From positions 5,830,501 to 5,894,500 of the forward strand of contig NC_041005.1 in assembly GCF_004193775.1 (NCBI RefSeq): DNA of 64,000 bases. Direction: 5' to 3'. This DNA comes from Glycine soja. Lineage: Eukaryota > Streptophyta > Magnoliopsida > Fabales > Fabaceae. This document shows positions 37,010 through 48,660 of the stretch, piece by piece. Below the pieces are notes generated by a model that searched no databases, was not told where the DNA came from, and worked only from the letters and a program-made list of their open reading frames with translations. The stretch's first letter is position 1. Each line of letters starts with the position of its first letter. The position numbers and the translations under genes were made by a program.

Positions 37010-38920
37010 AAGTACTATAATCTAGACACCCAAATTTCACATCTTTGTGGCTAATAAGGAATTGGAGGGTAATTAACAATGTGTCCCAAAAAACTTGAAA
37101 TGCTATATAAGGGGCTGTCGGTTTCAAATACGTACAAATCATCAACAACTAACTTACCAATACCAACATTTTCAACCCACCATTTACTTAGTGGCCAAAT
37201 TTCAACATTAATTTGATGATAAATATGCTATTGTTTCTTTACACGACCGGCACACAATGTTATGTTAGCACACAACTATTTTGTTTCCCCGAATATGATA
37301 AACTAAAGTTATTAAATCTCCTGGGTACTGCCACGGTTTTAGATTATATAATATTTTAAAGAAAAAAAATTATTCTAATATATATGTCGGCTTACAAAAT
37401 TAATGGTGCATTATTTTTTTTAAATTACCCTCAATCAATACTTAGTGACAATAATATATAAAAACAATAAATAAGTCATTAATTAAAAAGATAAAAAAGT
37501 ATATTAAAAAATTATTTAATGTTTTTTTATGAAACTCAACAAATTAATTACGTTTTTTTATATCTATTTTAAAACCTTAAACATTATATAAATTGGAATG
37601 GAGAGAGTAATATTGAATTTTGGAATATATGTATCCAACTCTTGTCTTTTAATATTTATTTTCTTTCTGCAATCCCTATAGGCTAAGAGCTTCATCAACA
37701 TCACCCAACAGATACTACAACCTAATTTGTAAATACCAACCTTTCTGAATTATATATATACAAGAAGTGATGACAGCTAAAGGATGTGATGTATAAACCT
37801 CTAGTCCCCATATGAGGAGTTTTCAACTTTAGTAGAATCTCTAGTGCATTTTATCATATTTATCAAATAGCAAAAGCCACTAGGGAAAGAGAAAACAGAC
37901 ATATTCTCACTACAAAAAGCATATGGTTGTATTATCTTGGAACACACATGGCTTTGTTATGACCTCCCTGGAGGACAAGGAAAAAACACAACAAACAAAG
38001 TGCTTAAATTGTGTGATCCGTGTTCAACCTATTGTCGTTTTTGCAACTAGACAGCCGTTGCATCAATGTCAGTTTTTTTCCTTCTCAATCTCTATCTTTT
38101 CTAACTTAGTAATTGTCTTAGGCGAAGAAATTAACCACGATCACTTCATTCAAATGGAAAAGAGGTTGAGAAAGATAAACAAAAACATATATATTAGTTA
38201 AACCAATTCTACACATTTCCATACGTCACACCAATTTGCAGTTATATGTACAATTAATATTCCTCCTTTGATCTACACGGAACCTGAATTTTCATTTTCG
38301 ATCGGATTCTAAATGTTTTAAGTTTGGAGTTTTGACGACTAAACAGGGACAAATAATGCCTTGCTTCAATCGAATAAGAAGCAAGAGAGAAGAAATAAAA
38401 ATAAGATGATGTATGGACAGAATTTTTCAGATTTGGCACTCGAATATACGTGATCTTTCTCAACATTGGAAAAAGGAATAATAAATGTAATCTACATATA
38501 TATGCATGTCACATTCTCAAGAGTCAAAATGTTTCAGAAATAATTAATTTTAATCTCTCTAATACTACCATTTTTTTTTATCAAGTTTTACTAATTACAC
38601 CTTCTTAATGGGTAGGCTTAGCATAGTTTGTGAGTCAATGGCTAATCGAAGACAGGTTAGAAGAACGATGGAACTAATTTTGACTTCAACTTGCTCATAT
38701 CTGGTGTGAGCTGTACATTGGCAAAGCATATACACATGATTTATATGTACAACGCCTCTCTTCTCTTTAATTAACGCAAACCTTCTCCCGCAAGCACACC
38801 CAATACCAATAGCACCTTTCTATATAGAATAGTGTTTGCTATACGTGGCTTTTATCATTTTTTAATTTATATATCACTTTCATATTTTATTTTTTTCAGA
38901 TCCTAATTTTGTCCTGCCCC
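37010..38920 (+). repeat. Duplicated upstream region, copy B (orphan, no gene attached)
   Basis: This is the direct, shortened counterpart of 28,690-32,970 (shared blocks listed there). The match runs out near 38,920, which corresponds to about 32,970 in copy A. That leaves about 640 bp of promoter and the entire dioxygenase coding sequence absent. A purine tract and then a truncated retrotransposon follow instead. Confidence 0.75.
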
Positions 38921-38924
38921 AAAA

Positions 38925-39045
38925 AAAAGAAAGAAAGAAAAAAGAAAACATGAAAAAAAGAAAAGGAACGATAAAAAAAGAAAAGAAAAAGAAAAGAAAG
39001 AAAACAAAAAAATAGAAAAAAAACATAAGAAAAAAGGAATTGTGT
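38925..39045. repeat. Long A/G purine tract
   Basis: About 120 bases consisting almost wholly of A and G (gaaagaaagaaaa-type). Such tracts can form triplex DNA and promote breakage. It lies at the edge of truncated copy B. Confidence 0.8.
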
Positions 39046-39059
39046 GACCTATTGGATCA

Positions 39060-39291
39060 AGAGAAGAGCACTCCATAAAAAAGGAAAGAAAGAAAGTCTA
39101 TGCAATTAATGCATAGAGTAGCACGAATTTTGAGAATGAAAGATCAACAGAAGGGCGACACATGACGCCTTTATCAGAGAAGGGAGATGGGTCTCCAGAT
39201 ATCCCTCATTCCCTTCAGTGTCTTTCTTTCTCGTTATTTTCTTCTTTCCCTTCGCTTTCGCTTTCCCTTTTCCTCTTCTTCTTCTCTCGTT
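39060..39291 (+). other. Promoter/leader-like sequence cut off by the LTR
   Basis: A GC-richer segment (gggcgacacatgacgccttt, gagatgggtctccagatatc) passes into a strong CT-rich tract (cttcgctttcgctttccctt, cttcttcttctctcg), as in plant promoters and 5' leaders. It stops directly at the TGTTA end of the LTR. It could be the lost 5' end of a gene, but no coding sequence follows. Tentative. Confidence 0.3.
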
Positions 39292-39606
39292 TGTTATGGA
39301 TGTTTAGGAAACAGAGTAAATCCTAGGAATCTATGCAATGATTCAAAGAATTAGAGTGAAATTGTCCAGGAATTCCTATGGGAAGAAAGGAATCCAAGTT
39401 AAATATTATTGATTATAGAATCAATTACAATGAGGAGGATTCAAGAATATAGTTTTTTACAATAGTTGCGTAACTTGACTAACAAATTACCATTTATAGC
39501 AAGTAACTAATTAACTAACAACTAATTATAGAATTCAGTTACAACTTTTAGTTACAACTACCAAGGCTATATTAGTAATAACATAAGTAATTGCATTTCT
39601 CTAACA
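39292..39606 (-). repeat. 3' LTR of the chromovirus (315 bp)
   Basis: On the minus strand it starts TGTTAGAG at 39,606, immediately after the polypurine tract aaggggaggg, and ends CATAACA at 39,292, a TGTTA/TAACA terminal inverted repeat. No matching 5' LTR is found at the other end of the element. Confidence 0.75.
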
Positions 39607-39609
39607 TAG

Positions 39610-39622
39610 CCCTCCCCTTACA
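39610..39622 (-). other. Polypurine tract of the chromovirus
   Basis: aaggggaggg on the minus strand, next to the LTR start and just past the polyprotein stop. It primes plus-strand synthesis in LTR elements. Confidence 0.75.
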
Positions 39623-39634
39623 AAATTCTTGTCC

Positions 39635-41012
39635 TCAAGAATCGAACTGTGGAAACCTCCTCTTCAAGTCATAATAGAACTCCCAAGTTGCATCATATGG
39701 AAGTTGATGTTTCCATTGAATTAAGACTTTTGTGACAGCTTGTCCCCTTCTTTTGGCTGTCATTCGATCCAGTATTGCTGCTGGTTCTTTAGGCCCTGTA
39801 GCTTCAGGAATAAAATCAGGCAGTGTTAGAGAATGAATAAATTGACCAATATGCTTCTTAAGTTGTGAAACATGAAAGACATTGTGAATTTTTGTATGAT
39901 CAAGCAACTTCAATTCATAGGCAACAACTCCAATTCTACTAATCACGGGATATGGCCCAAAGTATTTAGGTGCTAGCTTCTTATTAGCTCTCGCAGCAAT
40001 GGGCACTTGCTTATAGGCCTGCAATTTGACATAAACCAAGTCTCCAATAGAAAATTGCCTGTCGGACCTGTGCTTATCAGCCACCTGTTTCATCCTATTA
40101 TGTGCTCTTTGGAGATGAAATTTTAAAACCTTCAACATCTCCTTTCTTTTTGCCAAATTGCGATCTACCAATTTTACCTTTGATTCACCAGGCAAATAAG
40201 GTAGATGAATAGGAGGGGGCTGACCATATACTACTTCATATGGTGTAGTCTGAATAGCTGAGTGGAAAGTGGTACTGTACCACCACTTTGCCAAAGGTAA
40301 CCACTTAGGCCATTGTTGAGGAGAATCAACACACATACACCTTAAATAGGTTTCTAAACACCTATTGACTACCTCAGTTTGTCCATCCGTCTGAGGGTGA
40401 TAGGCACTAAGTAGTTGCAATTGTACACCCTAGAATGCCATTAATTCCTGCCAGAATTTCCTGAGGAAGATTGAATCCCTGTCACTTGTTATAGAGGATG
40501 GAAAACCATGTAGCTTGAAAACATGATCCATAAAAGCTTGAGCTACTGTGCTGGCAGTATATGGATGTGATAAAGGAATAAATGTGTAGCTATACTTAAA
40601 CGATCCACCACCACAAAGATAGCTTGTTTGCCATTCGAAAGGGGTAGACCCTTTTAAAGTCCATTGATATATGCTGCCACACATGATTCGGCACAGGCAA
40701 TGATTGCAGCAACCCTGGATAAGTAGCATGATCATACTTACACAGTTGACAGGTGGCATACTGCTACACAAATTGTTTGACATCCAAGGTCAAACCCTTC
40801 CAATATAGAACAACCTGGATTCTTTTACAAGTTGTAGTTCTGCCTGAGTGACCTCCTGGTGCAGAATTATGAAACCAATGTAGTAATTCTTGTCTAAGTT
40901 GGAGATCTTTTCCTACCACCAATCTACCCTTCCTCCTCAATTGACCATTAAGCCAAGTGTAATGCTTATGAGAGCTGTTATTTTCTTTCAATGCTGCAAT
41001 GATGGTTGCCAA
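39635..41012 (-). pseudogene. Integrase and chromodomain remnant
   Basis: 41,012-40,764 carries the HHCC zinc-finger start (HWFHNSAPGGHSG). The downstream TCQLC lies in the same frame after an in-frame stop. 40,783-40,430, one frame over, has the core with the second catalytic Asp ([11 protein letters not shown]). After another stop, 40,420-39,635 has the catalytic Glu segment (HPQTDGQTEVVNR), the GPY/F-like LAPKYFGPYPVI region and a C-terminal chromodomain (KVLIQWKHQLPYDATWE). The first Asp falls in the frameshifted area and is not seen. Stops and shifts rule out function. Confidence 0.9.
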
Positions 41013-41036
41013 TGAAGCATCAGAAACCCAAGTGCT

Positions 41037-41477
41037 TTAAATCCTGTCCAATACATCTGTTTGAATTGTTTGGACCCTTAGTGCTTTGCATTCAGTATCC
41101 TTCAACCTTGACAAGGCATCAACTGCAACATTCTCCTTGCCTTGCTTATACTCAATGGAGAATTTAAACTTCATGAGTTTGACCAACCATTTCTGCTGAA
41201 ATGTAGTAGTCAATATGTGTTCCAGCATATATTTGAGGCTCCTGTGGTCAGTTCTAATAACAAATGGCCTACTTAAGAGATAGTGTCGCCACTTTTGGAC
41301 AGCAAACACTACTGCCAGTAGCTCTTTTTCGTAAGTGGAGAGGGCTTGCTGCTGCTGATTCAGCATCCTACTGATAAAGGCAATGGGATGATGTTGCTGC
41401 ATTAACACAACACCTATGCCTTGACCAGAAGCATCAACTTCAATGACAAAAATCTGTGTGAAATTAGGCATAGCCAA
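41037..41477 (-). pseudogene. RNase H domain remnant of the gypsy pol
   Basis: VIEVDASGQGIGVVLMQ, LSTYEKELLAVVFAVQKW and IRTDHRSLKYML mark the Ty3/gypsy RNase H. It follows the reverse transcriptase in the same frame after a stop near 41,540 and ends at a stop before the integrase. Confidence 0.9.
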
Positions 41478-41540
41478 GGCAGGTGCAGAGGTGAGGGACT
41501 CTTTGAGTTGTTGAAAGACTATTTTGGCTACTGGAGTCCA

Positions 41541-42266
41541 CTAAAACTTGTCCTTTTTTAGCATTTCAGTCAATGGTCTGGCCATAGTACCATAGTTCCT
41601 CACAAATCTTCTATAGTAACCTGCCAAGCCTAGAAACCCTCTAAGTTGCTTAAGAGTAGCAGGCATAGGCCAATTTTGGACTGCCACTATTTTGGCAGGG
41701 TTTGTTGAAACCTCTTCAGTAGATATGACATGCCCTAAGTACTCCACCTGAGGCATACCAAAGTAACATTTGGATTGTTTGGCAAACAACTGATTTGATC
41801 TCATTACTACAAAAACCTTGTGTAAGTGTTGTAAGTGCTCATCCAAGGATTGACTATAGATGAGGATGTCATAAAAAAAGACTAGCACAAACTTCCTCAA
41901 GAACTCTTGGAAGATAGTGTTCATCAGGTTTTGAAATGTAGCAGGGGCATTGGTGAGGCCAAATGGCATGACCAAGTATTCAAAATGACCATTGTGAGTT
42001 CTGAATGTTGTCTTGTAAATATCAGCAGTATGCATTTTAACTTGGTGGTGCCCTGCCCTAAGATCAATCTTGGAAAAGATAGTAGATTCATGAAACTCAT
42101 CCATGAGGTCTTCTACTAAAGGAATTGGAAATCGACCCTTGATAGTATTCTTGTTCAAGTCCCTGTAGTTAACACACAACCTCCAAGTGCCATTTTTTTT
42201 CCCAACCAACACTACTAGACTAGCATAAGGGCTGTTGCTAGTTTGAATGATTCCTAAGTCCAACAT
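41541..42266 (-). pseudogene. Reverse transcriptase remnant, active-site Asp replaced
   Basis: Fingers and palm motifs WRLCVNYRDLN, FSKIDLRAGHHQVKM and FGLTNAPATFQ are clear. The catalytic box reads VFFYDILIYS, so the first of the two adjacent aspartates is Tyr. Together with the flanking stops this marks a non-functional copy. Confidence 0.92.
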
Positions 42267-42308
42267 CTCATGGATTATCTTATCAATGATATCCTTTTGT
42301 TGCTTGGC

Positions 42309-43222
42309 TTACCTATAAGGTCTTTTGTTGACTTGTTCAGCAGATTGCAAGAGAGGGATTATGTGATCATGCTCACCTCTACTTGGTGGTAGTTGTGTAG
42401 GTGTCACAAATACATCTGCATATTGGCATAGAATCTGTTCAATAGTAGTGGGAATGTCCACCTTAGTGGCATGAGTTGTTAATGCCTGCAATACTCCACC
42501 TTCCATCCCTACTGGGATCATAGACAAGTGCACACTATTGTTCACTATTTTGTCAAGAGTTTAGCTCTTGATTGATTTATAGCTGCTTGGATTAGAACCT
42601 CTTAATACATGTCTTCTACCCTGAACCATAAATTCCATATTCAACTCGGTGAAATTCCAAGTGATTTCCCATAATGTGATCAACCATTCAATACCCAACA
42701 CTATATCACAACATCCTAGGGGAATCAGCATGACATCTGAAGTGAAAGTGGTATGCTGAATTACCCAAGTAAAATTTCGTACAACTGAAGATATTTGCAC
42801 TTTTGTGCCATCTGCCACTGTGACTACTAGAAGTTTAAGATCTTCAATCTTGCACCTAATTCTTGCAGCTACATGGACATCCAAGAAGTTATGAGTGCTG
42901 CCATTATCAATAAGTATGTGCAGAGGCTTTTTATTGTATCTCCATGTGACACGCATGGTTTTAAAATTTGGAACCCCTATCAAGGCATTGACAAAGATTT
43001 GTGCCTCCTCAAACTGTGTTGCAGCCCCCTCGCATGGTTTTCTATCTCAACAATGTCCTCCTCTATGTCATCAACCTCCATGAGGTGAATTTGTAGTTTC
43101 TTGTGTGTCAAGCCATGCTCCACAGAAAATGGCTTATCACAGAAATAACACAACCCTTTGGCCCTTCTTTCACTCATGAATGCTGGTGTCAAATTCTTGG
43201 TCAGTCTTGGTTTGGTTTTCAT
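42309..43222 (-). pseudogene. Zinc knuckle, aspartic protease and linker remnant
   Basis: 43,222-42,980 holds a damaged CCHC knuckle (CYFCDKPFSVEHGL, last Cys not seen) in a shifted frame. 42,983-42,561 is the retropepsin-like protease with LIDNGSTHNFLD, where plant gypsy elements normally have DSG. A stop separates it from the linker frame 42,545-42,309 leading into the reverse transcriptase. Confidence 0.85.
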
Positions 43223-43331
43223 GGACTCTGGTTCAGTTACTGTTGGTGGTTTTTGATTGGGACTGCAGGTTTGTTCTTGCTAGGCAGTGTGGCTGCAGTA
43301 CCTTGCATAATCGCTGATTCATACAATTTGG

Positions 43332-43814
43332 CTAGGTTATTTGCACCTCAGTTTTCAACCCTCCCAAGAAACAACTTAAGGAGTAGTTTACTGGTAAATA
43401 CAATCGTGTCATGATGGCGTCAAATTGCTCATGGTACTCACTAATGGTACCCTTCTCTCTCAAATTCATTAGCTTAACCATGGGATCATCACAAGCATTC
43501 CCAAATCTTTCAGTCAAGAATTGAACATATTCTTCCCAACTAGGGAGGTGTTGAGACCAAAGAATTTTCCTAGATGCATGATGCCATTTAAGGGCTTTGC
43601 CTTCCAAATGCATGATGGCTAACTTGGTTTTAACTTCTGGAGGGGTTTCATCCATCAAGAAGTAAGTTTCACATTGGTATAGCCATTCTTTCACATTATC
43701 CCCATTAAATCTAGGAAACTCAATTCTTGATAACCTAGTATAGCCAGCATAATGTGTAAATCGATCACATGAGGCCCCATCATCCTCACTTGGATTGATC
43801 ATGGTGAACAACAA
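43332..43814 (-). pseudogene. Gag capsid remnant
   Basis: IEFPRFNGDNVKEWLYQCE, WEEYVQFLTERFG and GTISEYHEQFDAIMTRL match the retrotransposon gag capsid family of plant gypsy elements. The usual N-terminal coiled part upstream of 43,814 is missing, so the open frame starts inside the protein. Confidence 0.88.
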
Positions 43815-44900
43815 AGGACTCGAGGAACAATAGAGGCAATTATGTGTCTTTACAAATTTTTAAAGATTTCTTAATGTAATATTATACATTTGTAATTATA
43901 AATTTTTCTTATAATATGAAATGCAATATAAAAATTTAATTTATGATATAATTATTGTACTCACAAATTTATGTTTATAAGTATTGTCCACTCAATATAA
44001 ATTTTTTGGATGTATAATTGACAATGATGATGACATTGATGACCATGGTGGTAGCAGTGGTAACGGCCATATGATGGTAGAAAGGTTGGTAACCAATCGT
44101 CATAGAGGTGGTCATAACAATGGTGACAAAGACAATCATGTCGATGATGATGATGTTAATGACAACAATAATAATGATGATTATATTAGGTTAACGATAA
44201 TTTTAAAGAAAAAACAACGTAATAATTGAGATATCATAGGACATGTTAATTGAGATATTTTAAAAAATTGAGAGTTAAATGTTTTAAGAATTCAATGGTC
44301 ATGTACTCACAATATAAAACACTCTTACATGGTTGTCCAATCATAATTTACTGTTGATATGACTTTTAAAATGAGATCATAAAAATGATATATATATATA
44401 TATATATATTATGAATTGTGATTGAATGACAATGTAAAATTTTGTAAATGACTGTATAATTTTTTCTCATGTTTTAATTTTAATTGTTAAGTATTTAAAT
44501 ATAAGTATTCCATTTTCATTTATCGGTTGTAATTAGTCATTCCAATAATAGACGCTCCCCCTGCCACACACACATTACTTAATTAGCAATATAATCTTGA
44601 TATCTGTCATAATTTTTTTTTTTATCTTGATACCAACTAAATGTAAAATAAAAAATGTAATAACTAATTGATAAATTGAATGGTGATAACCAAGTCCCTG
44701 CTAATAATTACTTCATTCGTTCTAAAATAATGGTCTTTTCAAGTTTTATTACACAGATTAAGAATCGCACTCAATTGATCATAATTTTAGACAAAAATTC
44801 CATTATTTCTTTAACTATTGTGTAATAATAATAATAATAATAGAAGTTCTATATCAATCTCTTATATATTTTGCCTTACATATGTACTTATTTATAAATT
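43815..44900. other. AT-rich DNA between the retrotransposon and dioxygenase C
   Basis: No gene recognised. A GAT/AAT-rich patch at 43,984-44,229 gives an Asp/Asn-rich open frame that looks like low-complexity DNA. A short TA run lies at about 44,388-44,409. Confidence 0.5.
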
Positions 44901-44920
44901 GCATGTGTATCATAAATCAT

Positions 44921-47011
44921 TCAAAGACATGCAAACACTTCAAGAGCTTCTCTGGGATTTGAAACAAAGTAGTTGAAGTACTCTCCATAATTGAATGGGC
45001 GATAACGAAGGGGATGAATTTGGTCATCGACTAACTCAGGGGGCACCTCAATGTCCATCTCTTCCTTTGGCATTGCAAAAAGCCCAAACGAGTACCTCTC
45101 GTTGCCTCCGCTCAATGCCACTCTGTGTGTGACTGCATGAAGCCTCCCATTGCTCCATGCCTGTTGATTCATGCAACATGATTGTAATTATTGTACTAAT
45201 ATTCTACAAGAATTTCAATTTATTGTAATTAAGTAGCCGCTAGCTAGGAGGTATTATTTTATATATACCTTTAGTATATCACCAACAATGACCACAAAGC
45301 CATCTTGGGGTATCTCCAATTCAATCCATTTTCCTATTTTGGATAACACCTGGAGCCCCTGGACTTTATGTTGGCATAAAATGGTTATGGCACTATTGTC
45401 AGTGTGAGGCGGCAGGGCAGTCTCTAAGTCATTGTTGCTTTCAGGAACTTTGTACTTGATCAATCGTGAATAGCTAGAACTCTTCATGTTTTTAACATCC
45501 AATATGTAATGTTGGGGAAGGTCATAACCCTCCACAATCATTTTCATGACGATGAAACTTAATTCTAACATCTTTAAGCTCATCGTCTTCAGTGTCTCAC
45601 TGCATGTCATTGTGGTGTGGCCGTCCACAAAGAAAATTATTCAAAACAAAAAATTCCAAATAAATCATAATTCATAGGTTTCATCATTCAAATCAATTAA
45701 GTGCTAAAATCATAATTCTTGTTTCCTATCAAATTACTGATATAACAATTCAACTTTTCACCTTGTCTCTTTTAAACTTTAATTTAACCCCTACTGAGGA
45801 AAACAAATCTGAAACAAAAATTGATTCTTAATTCTTCAATTTAACAAATTTTCGGTAAGGATGCTAAATTGAATTTGAACTCTTTAAAAAATTATTGTAA
45901 CATTTTTTTAAAGTGTTGTTACTTTGATGAATTATGAAACATCTAATGGTTATTAATTATATGATATTTATTATAAACACTGTCAATCAATAAATATTTA
46001 ATAACTAATTAATAAAAATATTTTAAATGAATCCGTTATTCTTTAAGAAGGATAATTTTACACTAATTTTTCTGCCTGTGAAGTTAATCTCTCTATATAT
46101 ATAATTTTAATTCAGAATTCCTACTTCAATATTTAAAGAATGTTATATATATATATATATATATATATATTGCATGGTGTAGATTATAAATATCTTTTTC
46201 AAGAACTAAGAAGTAATTCTACCTGTTCACGTGAGTTCACGCGAGAATATTCACATGTACAGTATATAATCAATAATTCTAAATATATTTAATGCTAGTG
46301 AGATCTATTCAATAATTAGTGCTTAGAATTTAGTCTCTTTTTTCCAAGTCAATGCTTAGAAATTAATCTTGCATACCAAGACTAAAAAACAAACAAAAAT
46401 GTAACAACTAATTCTTAAATTGGATGGAGATAATCAAGCCCCTAATAGTATGATATCTACAGGTATACATGATGAGTTTGGTGTGGCTCTGCTATATTTA
46501 TATGGTGACTGAAATCCAGGATTTCAAGTCACAATCAACGAAATACCCTGGCATATAATATACAACTAATTAACAACACAAGCTAGTGCATATGTAACCT
46601 AATATACAAAGTAGTAATAGGAAGAATTAAGTACCAGAAATGTGGGTTTCCTTGAGGCCACATGAGGTTTGATAAGGCCTCAGCCGTAGCTGAGAAAGGA
46701 GCATCATCGACCCCAAAGCTTTCACAGAGGGGAATGATAGAGTTCTTGCCAATGTAGCCCCTATAAGGCTTTTGACATATGTGTTGCTGCTTTGTTTCTT
46801 CAGGCAAATCAAACAATTCTTTCATACCATCAAACATCTCTTCACGTACACTCTCAGGGATGATCTCATCACACATCAAGAGGAAGTAGCCATGACTCTC
46901 ACATGCTTCTCTCACTTTCTTGCTCATCTCTTTCCATTCCTCACTGCCTTCTTCTAATGCCTTGCAAAAATCAAAACATGGGATCATCGTCACCTCACTC
47001 TCACTTTCCAT
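44921..47011 (-). CDS. AOP-type 2-oxoglutarate/Fe(II)-dependent dioxygenase, copy C (3 exons, inverted)
   Basis: Exons on the minus strand, 47011-46635, 45599-45269 and 45160-44921, join in phase (948 nt, 315 residues). It is the inverted paralogue of the gene at 33,614-35,680, with the same intron positions and phases and intron 1 of about 1 kb in both. It keeps the catalytic set: PHTDNS (His and Asp iron ligands), HAVTHRVAL (distal His) and RYSFG (2-oxoglutarate-binding Arg/Ser). It differs by one residue missing in the MCDEII segment, one added in HYILDV, and many substitutions (for example in the region after FDLPEETK), so the substrate may have diverged. Core promoter and leader are conserved with copy A. 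Substrate unknown; cytosolic by lack of signals. Confidence 0.9.
46143..46171. repeat. Short (TA)n run in intron 1 of dioxygenase C
   Basis: About 14 TA units inside intron 1; not present in the intron of copy A. Confidence 0.85.
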
Positions 47012-47056
47012 ATTCCCTCTCTCTCCAGCTGCGGATTGTTCTTACACAAAATGGCG

Positions 47057-47066
47057 CTATATATAG
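47057..47066 (-). promoter_or_regulatory. TATA box of dioxygenase gene C
   Basis: On the minus strand, actctctatatatag lies about 50 bases before the ATG and is followed by ttgtgtaagaa and a cagct.gagaga leader, as in copy A. Confidence 0.7.
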
Positions 47067-48044
47067 AGAGTTGGTCGTACAATTCAACAGTATAGCTAGC
47101 CCTAAGGAAAAGAAAAGAAACAAAAGTAAAATATATTAAGACAGAAGGAAATTAAAGGCATATATATCATGGAAGTAATGTTGAGATGAGCTCCACATGC
47201 ATAATTAAGTATTTTTTTTTTTTGTTTTAAGTCTTCAGTCATTAGGGAAAAGAAATTCTGACCAATCTAAAATTTGATGGATAAATAAAGTCTGGTCATT
47301 AAAAATCAAACTCATATATTGTTCAAAGGATTCAATTTTATCTTTCACATATTAATCAATCACTTTTGTTTAATTATTTGATTTGATTGTCACATGCAAA
47401 CTTATAAATGTCAAAACTACCTACATATTTAAACATTTATTTGATTAATGGACAGTATTTGTAACTTCCTTTTAAAAGAAAAACGGAATCTTGATTTAAG
47501 GATATTTTATTTCACGTTTTATTAAGTCCCAATTTTTTTTTTATGGGTATCGATAGACTGCAAAAAATATTGAAAACTGAATATTAATATTACACAAAAG
47601 TTATGTATAAATTTAAGAGATATTATAATATGAAAAGCGAAACCAGATTATAATACCAATGTTAATTTCATATATAGCTTGTCGAAAAAACCAAACCTTT
47701 AGAAATACTTGAGGTTCTGTCAGCAGAGGCAAGACCTTTATTATACTTGGTAGTCAAACAAATATGAAAGTGATATAAAGAGACGGTGAAAGTAATGTGA
47801 CAAACACTACTACTATTCTATACAGTGAGAAGGTTGCAACCGGCGAATAAGTTGTTGCTATGAGTAATATTTGATTCAATCCTTTGAGTAAGGTTTTAGA
47901 TTCGAATATTAGAAATTGAAAAAAAATATAATTAGAAGAAAAAAATTCCACTAAAAATAATTAGCTATATTTTTAAATGAAAATAATCATGTGTGAGAAT
48001 GTTTCATTAAAAAAAAGTAGTGAGAAGGTTGCATTAAAAACACT

Positions 48045-48232
48045 ATTCTATATAGAAAGGAGCTTGCTTGTGAGAAGGATGCATTAAAGATGAAAGAGGC
48101 GTTGTACATTCTGCTTTTTCCGTTAGAAATGGGTTATGTGTGTATGCATTGTCATTGTACAGCTCATACCAGATACGAGCAAGCTGAAGTCAAAATTAGC
48201 TGCATGTTCTTATAACTTGTTTTGATTATATA
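48045..48232 (-). repeat. Duplicated upstream block, copy C
   Basis: On the minus strand this matches 32,745-32,935 and 38,660-38,860: aattttgacttcagcttg, gctgtacaatgacaatg-type sequence, acataacccatttctaac, caacgcctctttcatcttt, and tctatatagaatagtg. It lies about 1 kb upstream of dioxygenase C, a little further than in copy A. Confidence 0.7.
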
Positions 48233-48239
48233 TGCATTT

Positions 48240-48660
48240 GGTCTCATCAATATTTTAATTATGAAATTTTGGTAAACTCATTTCTTGATTTCCTATTTTA
48301 ATAACAGAAATAATCTACATATTGTCACGTTAGTACTTTACTTTCTCACGTTATTATTTCCACAAATAATTAGTGTACTTTAATATTGTTTCAAACTTAC
48401 TCTTTCTCACTTAAATTTACTTTTTATTTATTTAAGTTAATTATGCATATTAAATATTTTCTTATTTAAATTTTTACTTAAAAATACCTATACATTTTAT
48501 CCCGTAAAATATAGTGTCACATTACCATTTAACGTGTAACGATAATGACCAAAATTATTGACGAATCAAAACATAAAATACGAAGATCGGTCACTTCTTT
48601 ATTTAAGGACCAAAAGTAAAAATATGAAAAAATTTAAGGATCAAAATTATAATCATTCCT
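48240..48660. repeat. Probable foldback element
   Basis: The left part (tcatcaatattttaattatg, acatattgtcacgttagtac) and right part (gtgtcacattaccatttaac, aaggatcaaaattataatca) pair imperfectly as inverted repeats. It directly abuts the end of upstream block C. Ends uncertain. Confidence 0.4.

Larger units (their letters stand above)
39292..43814 (-). mobile_element. 5'-truncated Ty3/gypsy chromovirus retrotransposon
   Basis: On the minus strand the order is gag, zinc knuckle, protease, reverse transcriptase, RNase H, integrase, chromodomain, polypurine tract and 3' LTR, the Ty3/gypsy order; the C-terminal chromodomain makes it a chromovirus. The 5' LTR, primer site and the beginning of gag are absent after 43,814. 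Most of the polyprotein lies in one frame, broken by stops near 42,560, 42,308, 41,540 and 41,036. The frame shifts around the zinc knuckle (about 43,330-42,980) and again near 40,770. The reverse transcriptase active site reads FFYDILIYS, where FFDDIL is normal. It is therefore dead. It occupies the position next to the orphaned copy B. Confidence 0.9.

Noticed and set aside
43103..43414. Plus-strand open frame opposite gag
   Set aside because: Antisense shadow of the gypsy gag/zinc-knuckle region, which has clear family motifs on the minus strand.
43984..44229. Asp/Asn-rich 81-codon open frame
   Set aside because: Low-complexity GAT/AAT-type sequence without domain features; probably not a gene.
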